DNA from: Christensenellaceae bacterium
GTDB lineage: Bacteria; Bacillota; Clostridia; Christensenellales; Aristaeellaceae
Reading direction: 5' to 3'
Assembly: GCA_012837835.1 (NCBI GenBank)
Contig: DUQK01000053.1
Span: forward strand, 1-43,356
Length of the DNA: 43,356 nt
Shown here in pieces: positions 1-7,557 of the stretch. Within the stretch, counting starts at the first letter, position 1. Each line of letters starts with the position of its first letter. The position numbers and the translations under genes are program-made. The notes under the pieces were generated by a model, which worked only from the letters and a program-made list of their open reading frames with translations, had not been told where the DNA came from and searched no databases.

Positions 1-26
1 CGCATTCCTTCTGTTATACTATCCAT
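1..26 (-). CDS. N-terminal fragment of an unidentified gene, cut by the window edge
   Basis: An ATG on the minus strand at 26-24 is preceded, at the usual distance, by an AAGGA ribosome binding site (about 34-38). Only eight residues are visible (MDSITEGM) before the window ends, so no function can be given. The gene would diverge from the tRNA-Val gene. It is called from the start signal alone. Confidence 0.4.
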
Positions 27-234
27 TGAGAGATCCTTTCTTGATAATTATTTTTGATGATTTATAATATACTAAAGGGTTTCTCGTTTTTCGTTCCTCA
101 TGTCATAAATGTATTGTAGGCTAACAAGTACCAAAATTGTACAGGTTTAATAAATATAAATATAGGTATTTTTTAAGTATTTTGGTAAAGTAGTAGATTT
201 TTAACAGAGGATTAGGTGTAATTTTCTTTAATAC

Positions 235-263
235 TTGCAATATACATATTTGCGTGGTATTAT
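235..263 (+). promoter_or_regulatory. Promoter of tRNA-Val
   Basis: A TTGCAA -35 box (235-240), a 17-base spacer and a TATTAT -10 box (258-263) place the transcription start only a few bases before the mature tRNA at 276. Spacing and boxes fit a housekeeping sigma-A promoter. Confidence 0.7.
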
Positions 264-275
264 ACCTTGGTAGTT

Positions 276-352
276 GGGATTATAGCTCAGTTGGCTAGAG
301 TACCACGTTGACATCGTGGGGGTCACTGGTTCGAGCCCAGTTAATCCCACCA
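276..352 (+). tRNA. tRNA-Val (anticodon GAC)
   Basis: The cloverleaf is complete. The acceptor stem GGGATTA pairs with TAATCCC, the anticodon stem CCACG/CGTGG holds a seven-base loop with anticodon GAC at 310-312, the T-arm contains GGTTCGAGCC, and CCA (350-352) is encoded in the DNA. It has its own promoter just upstream and a hairpin terminator just downstream, so it looks like a single-gene unit. Confidence 0.96.
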
Positions 353-392
353 AAGAACGCGTAAACGGAAGCAACCCGGTGCGTTCTTTTTT
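353..392 (+). terminator. Intrinsic terminator of tRNA-Val
   Basis: AAGAACGC (353-360) pairs with GCGTTCTT (381-388) around a 20-base loop, and a run of T residues follows. It starts immediately after the tRNA CCA end. Confidence 0.8.
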
Positions 393-476
393 GTACATTT
401 TTTGTTGAAGTTTTATCCTATGAACAATATAGATTTTAAATATCTGACTTTGTTATTAAACCAATCTTACTACTAA

Positions 477-543
477 GTTGTATACAACATAAGGATTTTT
501 GTAAAAAATATAATTGAAGAGCACAATTGCTTGACATTATAAT
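477..543 (+). promoter_or_regulatory. Promoter and palindrome upstream of the metallo-beta-lactamase-fold gene
   Basis: TTGAAG (514-519), an 18-base spacer and a perfect TATAAT (538-543) form a good promoter about 50 bases before the GTG start at 594. A perfect 12-base palindrome, GTTGTATACAAC (477-488), lies 25 bases upstream of the -35 box and could be an operator. Its function is inferred from position only. Confidence 0.5.
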
Positions 544-593
544 TCGTTTCAACTAACCTATCAAAGAATCATGTTTTTTTGGAGGTTTTTCTA

Positions 594-1532
594 GTGAAGC
601 GTTTTATTATAATTTTGATAACATTAATTATGATGACATTTTCGCTTATTTATGCAGCTGAACAGCCTTTTGTTCTTCCTGTTAATATGGGCTCAGACGT
701 AATACATAATCCTGCTGGTAGAGGTTTTTTATATGAGGGTAGCCTTAAATCCGAAATATCCCCAATAGACCCTAATAATGAATTACTAATCGTAGATATT
801 ATAAATATTGGTACTGGTGATGCTATTTTCTTGCGCTGTGGAAATGAAAATATGCTGATTGACGGTGGAGTTAGAGGCAAGGCAAAAACGTTGGAAAAGT
901 ATTTTCAAAATAATGGCATTACTAACATACATTATTTTTTTAATACTCACCCCCATGATGACCATATTCAGGCGCAGGAAGCATTAATTAGAAAAGGCAT
1001 ATTGCCTGGTGAATATCTTTCGATGTTTCATAAAGAATATGGTAACGAGGATCATCAAAACCTTGTAAATCAAGTGAACAAACATAATGTGCCATATTTA
1101 CAAGTGAAAAACGGCGATTTTATGACGCTTGGAAATGCTAAACTCACATTTTTTAATGACGATAGGGGAATACCTAATACTTCGCTTAATGGAAGATCCA
1201 TGATGCTCAATGTAAAGTTTGGCAACAGCAGTATACTTTTTACAGCAGATGTTACCGGCGAAAACTTAGCATATCTTTGTCAAAAATACCCTGAACTTGC
1301 AAATGTTGATATTCTCAAATCCCCCCACCATGGTATAAACCGCTTACGTTCTGAAGTGTATGAATCTATTTCTCCCCAAATGGTTGTTATCACTTCAACT
1401 AAAAAAACAGGGGATAATCTGGCGTCGCAGCTTAGAAATAGAAAAATACCGCATTATTTTATATCTATGGGTACAGTACGCCTTGAAACTGATGGTACTG
1501 TATGGTATGTAACGCAGCTTATTAACGAGTAA
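594..1532 (+). CDS. Exported ComEC/Rec2-like metallo-beta-lactamase-fold hydrolase
   Basis: The 312-residue product begins with a signal peptide (MKRFIIILIT, then a hydrophobic stretch and an Ala-Ala cleavage region near residues 21-22). The GTG at 594 is chosen because GGAGG (581-585) lies 8 bases upstream; the longer frame from TTG 579 would place that site inside the gene. The metal-binding motif HPHDDH covers residues 119-124. Later ligands fit ADVTGE (Asp219) and SPHHG (His245/246). The pattern VDIINIGTGDAI...LIDGG is typical of the hydrolase domain that ends ComEC DNA-uptake channels and also occurs alone. Here the ComEC membrane channel is absent, so the enzyme would act outside the membrane, perhaps as a nuclease or phosphodiesterase; the substrate is unknown. 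It is followed by uxaC, with no evident functional link. Confidence 0.85.
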   Translation: MKRFIIILITLIMMTFSLIYAAEQPFVLPVNMGSDVIHNPAGRGFLYEGSLKSEISPIDPNNELLIVDIINIGTGDAIFLRCGNENMLIDGGVRGKAKTLEKYFQNNGITNIHYFFNTHPHDDHIQAQEALIRKGILPGEYLSMFHKEYGNEDHQNLVNQVNKHNVPYLQVKNGDFMTLGNAKLTFFNDDRGIPNTSLNGRSMMLNVKFGNSSILFTADVTGENLAYLCQKYPELANVDILKSPHHGINRLRSEVYESISPQMVVITSTKKTGDNLASQLRNRKIPHYFISMGTVRLETDGTVWYVTQLINE

Positions 1533-1913
1533 TATAATATTGTTTATTCACAGTTAACTTTATTATATTTGTGAGTGTTTATTTGTGGAAAAAGGTTATA
1601 GAAATTTCGATAAAATGCAAACAATTTCAGTAAATTACAAAGCATAGATTTGATAATTAATGTAAGTATTAGTTGATGGCAAAGTTAAATATGTAGCTTT
1701 ATCTAGCGTGTTATGCATCAAAAACAATTTATATTTTATGGTATGGCATAGACAAAATTGAAATAAGTTGGAAAACCTTAGTGAATAATGCTATACTATG
1801 TCTATCTATAGGATGGTTGGTTGTTATATTGAAGCTAATAATACGTACTCGAACATATTTTGGCATATTATGTATACTCAGCCATGAAAAATATAATTAT
1901 TATAGGAGTCGAT
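1533..1913. other. 381-base intergenic region before uxaC
   Basis: No convincing coding region was seen on either strand. It holds the uxaC promoter (1768-1797) and a short inverted repeat that flanks it: ATAGACA (1748-1754) and TGTCTAT (1799-1805). The rest is AT-rich sequence without a clear terminator for the upstream gene. Confidence 0.6.
1768..1797 (+). promoter_or_regulatory. Promoter of uxaC (extended -10)
   Basis: TTGGAA (1768-1773), an 18-base spacer and TGCTATACT (TATACT at 1792-1797, with the TG of an extended -10) make a plausible sigma-A promoter. The 7-base arms ATAGACA (1748-1754) and TGTCTAT (1799-1805) flank it and might bind a regulator; that part is inference. Confidence 0.55.
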
Positions 1914-3314
1914 ATGAAAATGAGATTTATGGACAAGGAATTTTTGCTTAAGACCGACGTTGCACGTGAACTTTATCACAGCTATGCAGTTAAAATGGCT
2001 ATTATTGATTATCATTGCCATATAGATCCCAAAGAAATTTATGAGGATATTAAATTTGATAATCTATCTGAAGTTTGGCTTAGTGCTGATCATTACAAAT
2101 GGCGGGTGATGAGAGCTGCTGGCATTTCAGAAGAATACATAACTGGCAATGCCTCGCCCCATGATAAGTTTTTAAAATATGCTTACGTTATGCCTAGGCT
2201 AATAGGAAATCCTTTGTACCATTGGTCACATTTAGAGCTTAAGCGTTATTTTAATATAGATGAGCCATTAAACGAAAAAAACGCTGATAAAATTTGGTAT
2301 AAAGTAAATAACAAACTACAGGACTATTCAGCAAGAAAATTTATTGAGAAATCTAATGTAGAGGCATTATGTACCACTGATGATCCTGTTGATGATCTGA
2401 TTTGGCATAAAAAAATCAAGGAAGATGAAACATTTAATTGTAAAGTGTTGCCTATATTTAGACCGGATAAAGCACTTAACATTGAAAGCCTGGATTTTAC
2501 AGATTATATAAAACAGCTAGGTAAATGTACTGGTATTACTATAGATTCACTTGATAAATTAAAAGAAGCGCTAATAATTAGGTTGGATTTTTTTAAGGCT
2601 CATGGCTGCTGTGTTTCAGATCACGGTATAGCAACAATACCACATAATGCTGAAAATGAAAGTCCTGATTTGGCTTTTAAAAACGCCTTAGATAATAAGA
2701 AATTAACTATTTCCATGGCAGAATCATACCGTATGGAATTACTTACTTTCTTAGCAGGTGAGTATCGTAAGCGGGATATTGTTATGCAGTTGCATTTTGG
2801 GGTTATTCGTAACTTAAATACTTCCTCGTACAAAATGCTTGGGGCTGATTCGGGTTTTGATGCAATCCGCGGTTATCAAGAAGCTCTCGGTGAAAGACTT
2901 TCAACGCTGCTAAACCGGATAGAGCTTAATTCAGGTTTGCCTAAGATGATAGTTTATTCTCTGAATCCTCTGGACAATGCACAAATATCAGTAGTCCTCG
3001 GCTGTTTTCAGAGTGCAGAGTTTCCTGCGAAAATTCAACATGGCAGTGCTTGGTGGTTTAATGATACAAAATGCGGTATGGAACAGCAGCTTATTAACTT
3101 AGCAGAAACTTCAGTATTGCCATATTTTGTAGGCATGTTGACTGACTCTCGCAGTTTTCTCTCATACACAAGACATGAGTATTTCCGTAGAATATTATGC
3201 AATTTAATAGGACAGTGGGTAACTGATGGTGAATACCCATATGATATTGAATTCCTTGGAAAAATGGTTGAGGATATATGCTATTACAACTGTAAGAAGT
3301 ATTTCGATTTTTAA
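1914..3314 (+). CDS. uxaC: Glucuronate isomerase (uronate isomerase)
   Basis: UxaC interconverts D-glucuronate with D-fructuronate, and D-galacturonate with D-tagaturonate, at the entry of hexuronate breakdown in the cytoplasm. The 466-residue product has the family length. The amidohydrolase metal motif HCH appears in DYHCHIDP (His34 and His36). Other family blocks are LSADHYKWR near residue 60, ALCTTDDP near 150 and LHFGVIRN near 290. The ATG at 1914 is chosen because AGGAG (1904-1908) lies 5 bases before it; earlier in-frame starts would add 18 residues with no ribosome binding site. The gene stands alone: no uxaA, uxaB, uxuA or kdg genes lie nearby, so the rest of the pathway must be elsewhere. 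Confidence 0.93.
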   Translation: MKMRFMDKEFLLKTDVARELYHSYAVKMAIIDYHCHIDPKEIYEDIKFDNLSEVWLSADHYKWRVMRAAGISEEYITGNASPHDKFLKYAYVMPRLIGNPLYHWSHLELKRYFNIDEPLNEKNADKIWYKVNNKLQDYSARKFIEKSNVEALCTTDDPVDDLIWHKKIKEDETFNCKVLPIFRPDKALNIESLDFTDYIKQLGKCTGITIDSLDKLKEALIIRLDFFKAHGCCVSDHGIATIPHNAENESPDLAFKNALDNKKLTISMAESYRMELLTFLAGEYRKRDIVMQLHFGVIRNLNTSSYKMLGADSGFDAIRGYQEALGERLSTLLNRIELNSGLPKMIVYSLNPLDNAQISVVLGCFQSAEFPAKIQHGSAWWFNDTKCGMEQQLINLAETSVLPYFVGMLTDSRSFLSYTRHEYFRRILCNLIGQWVTDGEYPYDIEFLGKMVEDICYYNCKKYFDF

Positions 3315-3345
3315 AATCTTTTTCTTTTCTGTATAATTAACCACT

Positions 3346-3379
3346 TTTGTGCTATAATCTTAAAAGAGTATAGCACAAA
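3346..3379 (+). promoter_or_regulatory. Extended -10 promoter overlapped by an inverted repeat
   Basis: TGCTATAAT (3350-3358) is a perfect extended -10 element without a good -35 box. The 10-base inverted repeat TTTGTGCTAT (3346-3355) / ATAGCACAAA (3370-3379) covers the -10 box and the expected transcription start. No T-run follows, so it is more likely an operator or 5' mRNA hairpin than a terminator. Confidence 0.5.
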
Positions 3380-3401
3380 TTATTGTGCATTTATGGCAAA
3401 T

Positions 3402-3409
3402 AGGAGGTG
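3402..3409 (+). promoter_or_regulatory. Strong ribosome binding site that decides the DUF2461 start
   Basis: AGGAGGTG matches the 16S rRNA 3' end very well. The codon at the ideal distance is ATC at 3415; ATA at 3412 is the other choice. There is no ATG, GTG or TTG within range downstream, and the GTG at 3385 lies upstream of the site. Confidence 0.65.
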
Positions 3410-3414
3410 ATATA

Positions 3415-4107
3415 ATCTTCAAAGGTTTTACTTATGAAACCATATCTTTTATGCTTGATATTCGTTTCAATAATAACAAAGAATTTATGAATACCAATAG
3501 AGAGGCTTATATTGAAAATCTGCGCATGCCATTTTATGAATTGATTGATACTTTAGCACCTTATATGCTGGAGATCGACCCACTTATGGAAATAAGACCC
3601 TCTAAATGTCTTTCCCGCATATTTAGGGACACCCGATTTACTAGGGATAAATCTCCATATAGGGATCATCATTGGGTCGCTTTTAGAAGACGTGGCTATA
3701 AAAAGGAAAAGGTTCCAATGTATTGGATGGAACTTCGTGTTGAAAACATCAATTGGGGACTTGGGTTTTGGGGACCCAATAAAACTGCCATGGATATAAT
3801 AAGGCTAAGAATTGTTAATAAACCTAATGAGCTTAGTAAATACGATGAAATGCTTTCTAAGAATGGTTTCACTATGCAAGGTGATACATATAAAAGATTA
3901 AAACCTCCCGTTGAGTTAAGCGCTTCGGCATTACGTTGGTATAGCAGCAAGGAGCTTTTATTCATTAAAAATGAAATTGACCCTATGATTACATTCTCAC
4001 CTGAATTGGCGGATGTACTTATAAAGGATTTTACTTCCCTAAAACCGATATATGATATGATGTTAGATAGCGCTCTTTCAGCTGTAGAGAGTAGAAATAT
4101 ACGGTAA
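3415..4107 (+). CDS. DUF2461 family protein with apparent AUC start codon
   Basis: The product (about 230 residues) matches the DUF2461/TIGR02453 family: the N-terminal FKGFTYETISFM...IRFNNNKEF, then FRDTRFTRDKSPYRDHH near residue 70 and a central WGLGFWGP. The family has no firmly known function. The usual family N-terminus has Met directly before a Phe-x-Gly-Phe motif, and in this gene that position is an ATC codon 7 bases after a perfect AGGAGG. The only standard start upstream is GTG 3385, which has no ribosome binding site and would put AGGAGG inside the coding region. The next ATG, at about 3451, would remove the conserved first strand. A sequencing error changing ATG to ATC is the main alternative. 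It has its own promoter and stands between uxaC and tkt. Confidence 0.75.
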   Translation: MFKGFTYETISFMLDIRFNNNKEFMNTNREAYIENLRMPFYELIDTLAPYMLEIDPLMEIRPSKCLSRIFRDTRFTRDKSPYRDHHWVAFRRRGYKKEKVPMYWMELRVENINWGLGFWGPNKTAMDIIRLRIVNKPNELSKYDEMLSKNGFTMQGDTYKRLKPPVELSASALRWYSSKELLFIKNEIDPMITFSPELADVLIKDFTSLKPIYDMMLDSALSAVESRNIR

Positions 4108-4191
4108 AACAACAACAGTACAGCTATTTTAAAAATGAATGATAATGTAACTTATAAAAACTCAGGAAAAATTTAGAAAGGAATAACTAAT

Positions 4192-6162
4192 ATGCAAGAA
4201 AGAACAGTAAATACCATTCGTGTTTTATCCGCTGATATGGTTCAGAAAGCCAACAGCGGACATCCAGGCGCTCCAATGGGTATGGCGCCCATGGCACATG
4301 CTTTATGGATAAAACATGCTTCACATGACCCTAATAATCCAAATTGGGAGAATAGGGATAGAGTTGTACTTTCATCAGGTCATGCAAGTGCAATGTTGTA
4401 TTCTGTACTTCACCTTTGCGGATATAATTACAGTATGGATGACTTAAAGGCATACAGACAGTTTGGAAGTATAACTCCTGGGCATCCTGAAAGGGATATC
4501 AATCGAGGGGTAGAAGTTACTACAGGACCGCTAGGGCAGGGAATAGCTAATGCTGTTGGCATGGCAATAGCTGAAACAATGCTTGCTGAAAAATTCAATC
4601 AACCCGGCTATGAATTAATAAACCACCGTACCTATGCAATCTGTGGTGATGGTTGCCTTATGGAAGGTATAAGTGGTGAGGCTTGCTCGCTTGCCGGTAC
4701 GCTTAAGCTTTCAAAGCTTACAGTGCTTTATGATGCAAATAATATCACTATTGAAGGAAGCACTGACCTTGCTTTCACTGAGGATGTTGCTAAGCGTTTT
4801 GAATCCTACTGCTGGAATGTAATTACTGTTGACGACGGTAATGATACCTCTATGGTGCTTGAAGCGCTTAAAAAGGCAGATAATAGTGATAAACCTACAA
4901 TAATAATATGTCCGACTATCATTGGATACGGTTCGAAAAACAAACAGGGGAAAGCTATCGCTCACGGTGAGCCTCTTGGTATTGAAGAACTTATAAGTGT
5001 AAAGAAGCTCTTTGGGTTATCCGAAGAATCATTCATCGTAGAAGATGGGGTTTTCAGCTATGTGCGTGATGAAATGAAAAAAAACCACGCTAAATATGAG
5101 GCTTGGCACAAAATGCTTGAAGATTATTCCGTTAAATTCCCTGATCTCTATGTGCAGTGGAATGATTGGAATAATTCAAATGTAGATATAGATACGCTGC
5201 TTAGCAACAGCACACTTAGTGAATTCACCCAGGAAAGTTCTGCTACAAGAAATGATTCTGGTGTAATGATAAATAGGCTCGCTGATGTATTTCCCAATTT
5301 AGTTGGTGGTTCTGCAGACCTTGCACCCTCAAATAAAACTAATATTGCGGGCGGCGGATCTTACAGTGCTGAAAACCGTTCTGGAAGAAATTTTCATTTT
5401 GGAGTTCGTGAACATGCAATGGCTGCCATATGTAACGGTATTGCTGCTCATGGTGGTCTAAGGGTATTCTGCGCTACTTTCCTTGTGTTTAGTGACTATA
5501 TGAAAGCTGCAATACGTATGTCGGCAATTATGAAACTGCCTGTTACATATGTACTTACACATGATTCAATAGGCGTGGGTGAAGACGGTGAAACACATCA
5601 GCCTGTTGAGCATCTTGCTATGCTTCGCTCAACGCCGGAGCTGCTCGTTTATAGACCTGCAGATGGTAGAGAAACTGCAGCAGCATGGTTTATGGCTATG
5701 AGTTCAAGCAAACCAACTTGTATTGCGCTTACAAGACAAAATCTTCCAAATACATACCCGACAAATTGTAAAAATGTACTAAAGGGTGCATATGTAATCA
5801 AGGATACTGATACCCCTGATATACTTCTTATAGCCTCAGGCAGTGAGCTGCAATGCATTTTTGATGCTGATGCAAAGCTTAAAGAAAAGGGCATAAACAC
5901 AAAACTTATTTCTATGCCTAGCATTGAACTATTCTTACAACAACCGCATGAATATCAACAAAGCGTATTAAACCCTGGTATAAAACGCTTAGCGATTGAA
6001 GCTGCATGCACCATGCCTTGGTATAGAATTGTTGGTTCTGACGGCGTTGCTATAGGTATAGACCATTTCGGAGCTTCTTCACCTGCCAATGTTCTATTTA
6101 AGGAATATGGTATTACATCTTCAAATATAGTTGAGAAAGCAGTAAAATTGTTGAGATTTTAA
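4192..6162 (+). CDS. tkt: Transketolase
   Basis: The 656-residue protein is a full-length transketolase. It transfers two-carbon ketol units between sugar phosphates in the non-oxidative pentose phosphate pathway, using thiamine diphosphate and Mg2+. Visible blocks are ANSGHPGAPMGMAPMAH near residue 20, LSSGHASAMLY near 63, the thiamine diphosphate motif GDGCLMEG starting near residue 154 and ending in DANNITIEG, and GVREHAMAAICNG and SIGVGEDGETHQPVEH in the pyrimidine-binding domain. The start ATG at 4192 follows AAAGGA at a good distance. It is probably monocistronic: 84 bases separate it from the DUF2461 gene and 233 from the sugar operon. The pathway would process pentoses released by the neighbouring transporter if its substrate is a pentose, which is not known. 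Confidence 0.96.
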   Translation: MQERTVNTIRVLSADMVQKANSGHPGAPMGMAPMAHALWIKHASHDPNNPNWENRDRVVLSSGHASAMLYSVLHLCGYNYSMDDLKAYRQFGSITPGHPERDINRGVEVTTGPLGQGIANAVGMAIAETMLAEKFNQPGYELINHRTYAICGDGCLMEGISGEACSLAGTLKLSKLTVLYDANNITIEGSTDLAFTEDVAKRFESYCWNVITVDDGNDTSMVLEALKKADNSDKPTIIICPTIIGYGSKNKQGKAIAHGEPLGIEELISVKKLFGLSEESFIVEDGVFSYVRDEMKKNHAKYEAWHKMLEDYSVKFPDLYVQWNDWNNSNVDIDTLLSNSTLSEFTQESSATRNDSGVMINRLADVFPNLVGGSADLAPSNKTNIAGGGSYSAENRSGRNFHFGVREHAMAAICNGIAAHGGLRVFCATFLVFSDYMKAAIRMSAIMKLPVTYVLTHDSIGVGEDGETHQPVEHLAMLRSTPELLVYRPADGRETAAAWFMAMSSSKPTCIALTRQNLPNTYPTNCKNVLKGAYVIKDTDTPDILLIASGSELQCIFDADAKLKEKGINTKLISMPSIELFLQQPHEYQQSVLNPGIKRLAIEAACTMPWYRIVGSDGVAIGIDHFGASSPANVLFKEYGITSSNIVEKAVKLLRF

Positions 6163-6256
6163 TATACTTAAATTATATTTGTACACATAATATGATGCCA
6201 GATTCTTTGTAGAAGGATTTATCTTTTCAGAATAAGCCATATAAGCTTCTAATAGC

Positions 6257-6279
6257 ATATATCATTTTTGATATATAAT
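6257..6279 (+). promoter_or_regulatory. 20-base palindrome overlapping a TATAAT box upstream of the sugar operon
   Basis: ATATATCA (6257-6264) and TGATATAT (6269-6276) form a perfect inverted repeat around TTTT. The right arm overlaps TATAAT (6274-6279). A second possible promoter lies downstream (TTGTTT, 17-base spacer, TATCCT, about 6297-6325). The palindrome could be an operator, for example for the AraC-type regulator at 12926, but this is inference. Confidence 0.4.
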
Positions 6280-6395
6280 CTACCCAATATGACCTTGTTT
6301 GTATCAGAATTGAATGTTATCCTATGAATAGTAACAATGATGTAGAGATATTTGTGCACAGTATTTTTGAACGTCATAAAAAAGGAGGAAATAAA

Positions 6396-7457
6396 ATGAG
6401 AAAACTGTTCGCATTTCTAGTGGTTACGATTTTACTTTTTACAACATGTTTCAGTTTGCATGCGGAAGAAGGTAAATACACTGTCGGATTTTCAAATGTA
6501 TGGGTTGGTAACACGTACGGTATTCAAGGCGTAAATGAATTGGAAGCCTTTCTTGTAAACAACCCTCAAGTCAAAGAATACTACATCTATAACGCGGATA
6601 ACAATGTAAACAAGCAAATTTCAGACATTGAAGATTTGATTGCTAAGGGTGTAGACATGCTAATCTTGCAACCCATTTCTGCCGAATCTGTTGCTGCTGT
6701 GGTTGAAGAAGCATATGATGCGGGAATCGTTGTTGTAAATTGTACTTCGCCATTGGCACCGGCAACTGATTCATATCATGTATCCGTCGTGGCAAAAGAC
6801 TATGACTTTGGATATGTCGGAATGAAGTGGTTGTGCGAAAAAATTGGTGGAGAAGGTAACGTAATCTGTTTAGATGGTATGCCTGGACTTTCCAGTGCTG
6901 TATTGCGTATGGAAGGTGCGAATGATGCATTAAAAGAGTTTCCTAATGTTAAGATCATTGCTAGTGAATATGCTGATTGGGATTATGCTACTGCAAAGCC
7001 TATTGTTGAGAACATGCTTGCAAGCTATGATAAAATTGATGCGGTCTGGTCTTCTGGTGGCGATATGACACGTGCTGCTATTGAAGCTTGGGCTGAGTCT
7101 GGTCGTGATTGGATACCTATGATGGGTGAAGACTGTAATGGATTTTTGAAACTTTGGAAAAAATACAAAGATGATGGTCTTAGTTGTATTGCAGTTTCTT
7201 TACCGACTTGGTTGTTTGCTTATGGTGCTGAACTTGGTTTAGAAATTCTAAACGGTGATTACACTGGTGAAAAAGATGTAATTGTTGATATACCTTCGTT
7301 TACTGATGACGATGTTGATAAATACGTTAGGGAGGATCTTTCCGATAGTTTCTGGGGTCAGACGCGCATGACTGAGGAACAGATAGTATCGCTATATGGT
7401 GATGGAAAAGATGGTTCACAAGGTATCTCCGGTGCTGGTGCTGATTCAGATCACTAA
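6396..7457 (+). CDS. Sugar ABC transporter substrate-binding protein (RbsB-like)
   Basis: The 353-residue protein is a periplasmic-binding-protein type 1 of the ribose/galactose class. It would capture a sugar outside the cell for the ATPase and permeases encoded next. It starts with a secretion signal (MRKLFAFLVVTILL, hydrophobic core to about residue 17, likely cut after LHA). A Cys at residue 18 in FTTC is a poor lipobox, so lipid anchoring is uncertain. Family blocks are DIEDLIAKGVDMLILQP near 70, EEAYDAGIVVVN near 95, GGEGNVICLDGMPG near 150 and GEDCNGFLKLW near 245. The ATG at 6396 follows AAAGGAGG; an upstream in-frame ATG at 6324 has no such site. The bound sugar cannot be read from the sequence. 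An intercistronic hairpin follows the gene. Confidence 0.9.
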   Translation: MRKLFAFLVVTILLFTTCFSLHAEEGKYTVGFSNVWVGNTYGIQGVNELEAFLVNNPQVKEYYIYNADNNVNKQISDIEDLIAKGVDMLILQPISAESVAAVVEEAYDAGIVVVNCTSPLAPATDSYHVSVVAKDYDFGYVGMKWLCEKIGGEGNVICLDGMPGLSSAVLRMEGANDALKEFPNVKIIASEYADWDYATAKPIVENMLASYDKIDAVWSSGGDMTRAAIEAWAESGRDWIPMMGEDCNGFLKLWKKYKDDGLSCIAVSLPTWLFAYGAELGLEILNGDYTGEKDVIVDIPSFTDDDVDKYVREDLSDSFWGQTRMTEEQIVSLYGDGKDGSQGISGAGADSDH

Positions 7458-7505
7458 CTAAAAAGTTTTCCAGAACGATTTTTGTGATTTAAAAATTTCT
7501 TAAAT

Positions 7506-7530
7506 AGGTGGGAAACTATATTTCCCACCT
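7506..7530 (+). terminator. Intercistronic hairpin after the binding-protein gene
   Basis: AGGTGGGAAA (7506-7515) and TTTCCCACCT (7521-7530) form a perfect 10-base stem with a 5-base loop. Only two T residues follow directly, so it is a weak terminator at best. In transport operons such hairpins commonly stabilise the upstream mRNA and lower expression of the membrane genes; that role is inferred. Confidence 0.65.
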
Positions 7531-7557
7531 TTCAAATATCTAAAGAGGAATGATACT

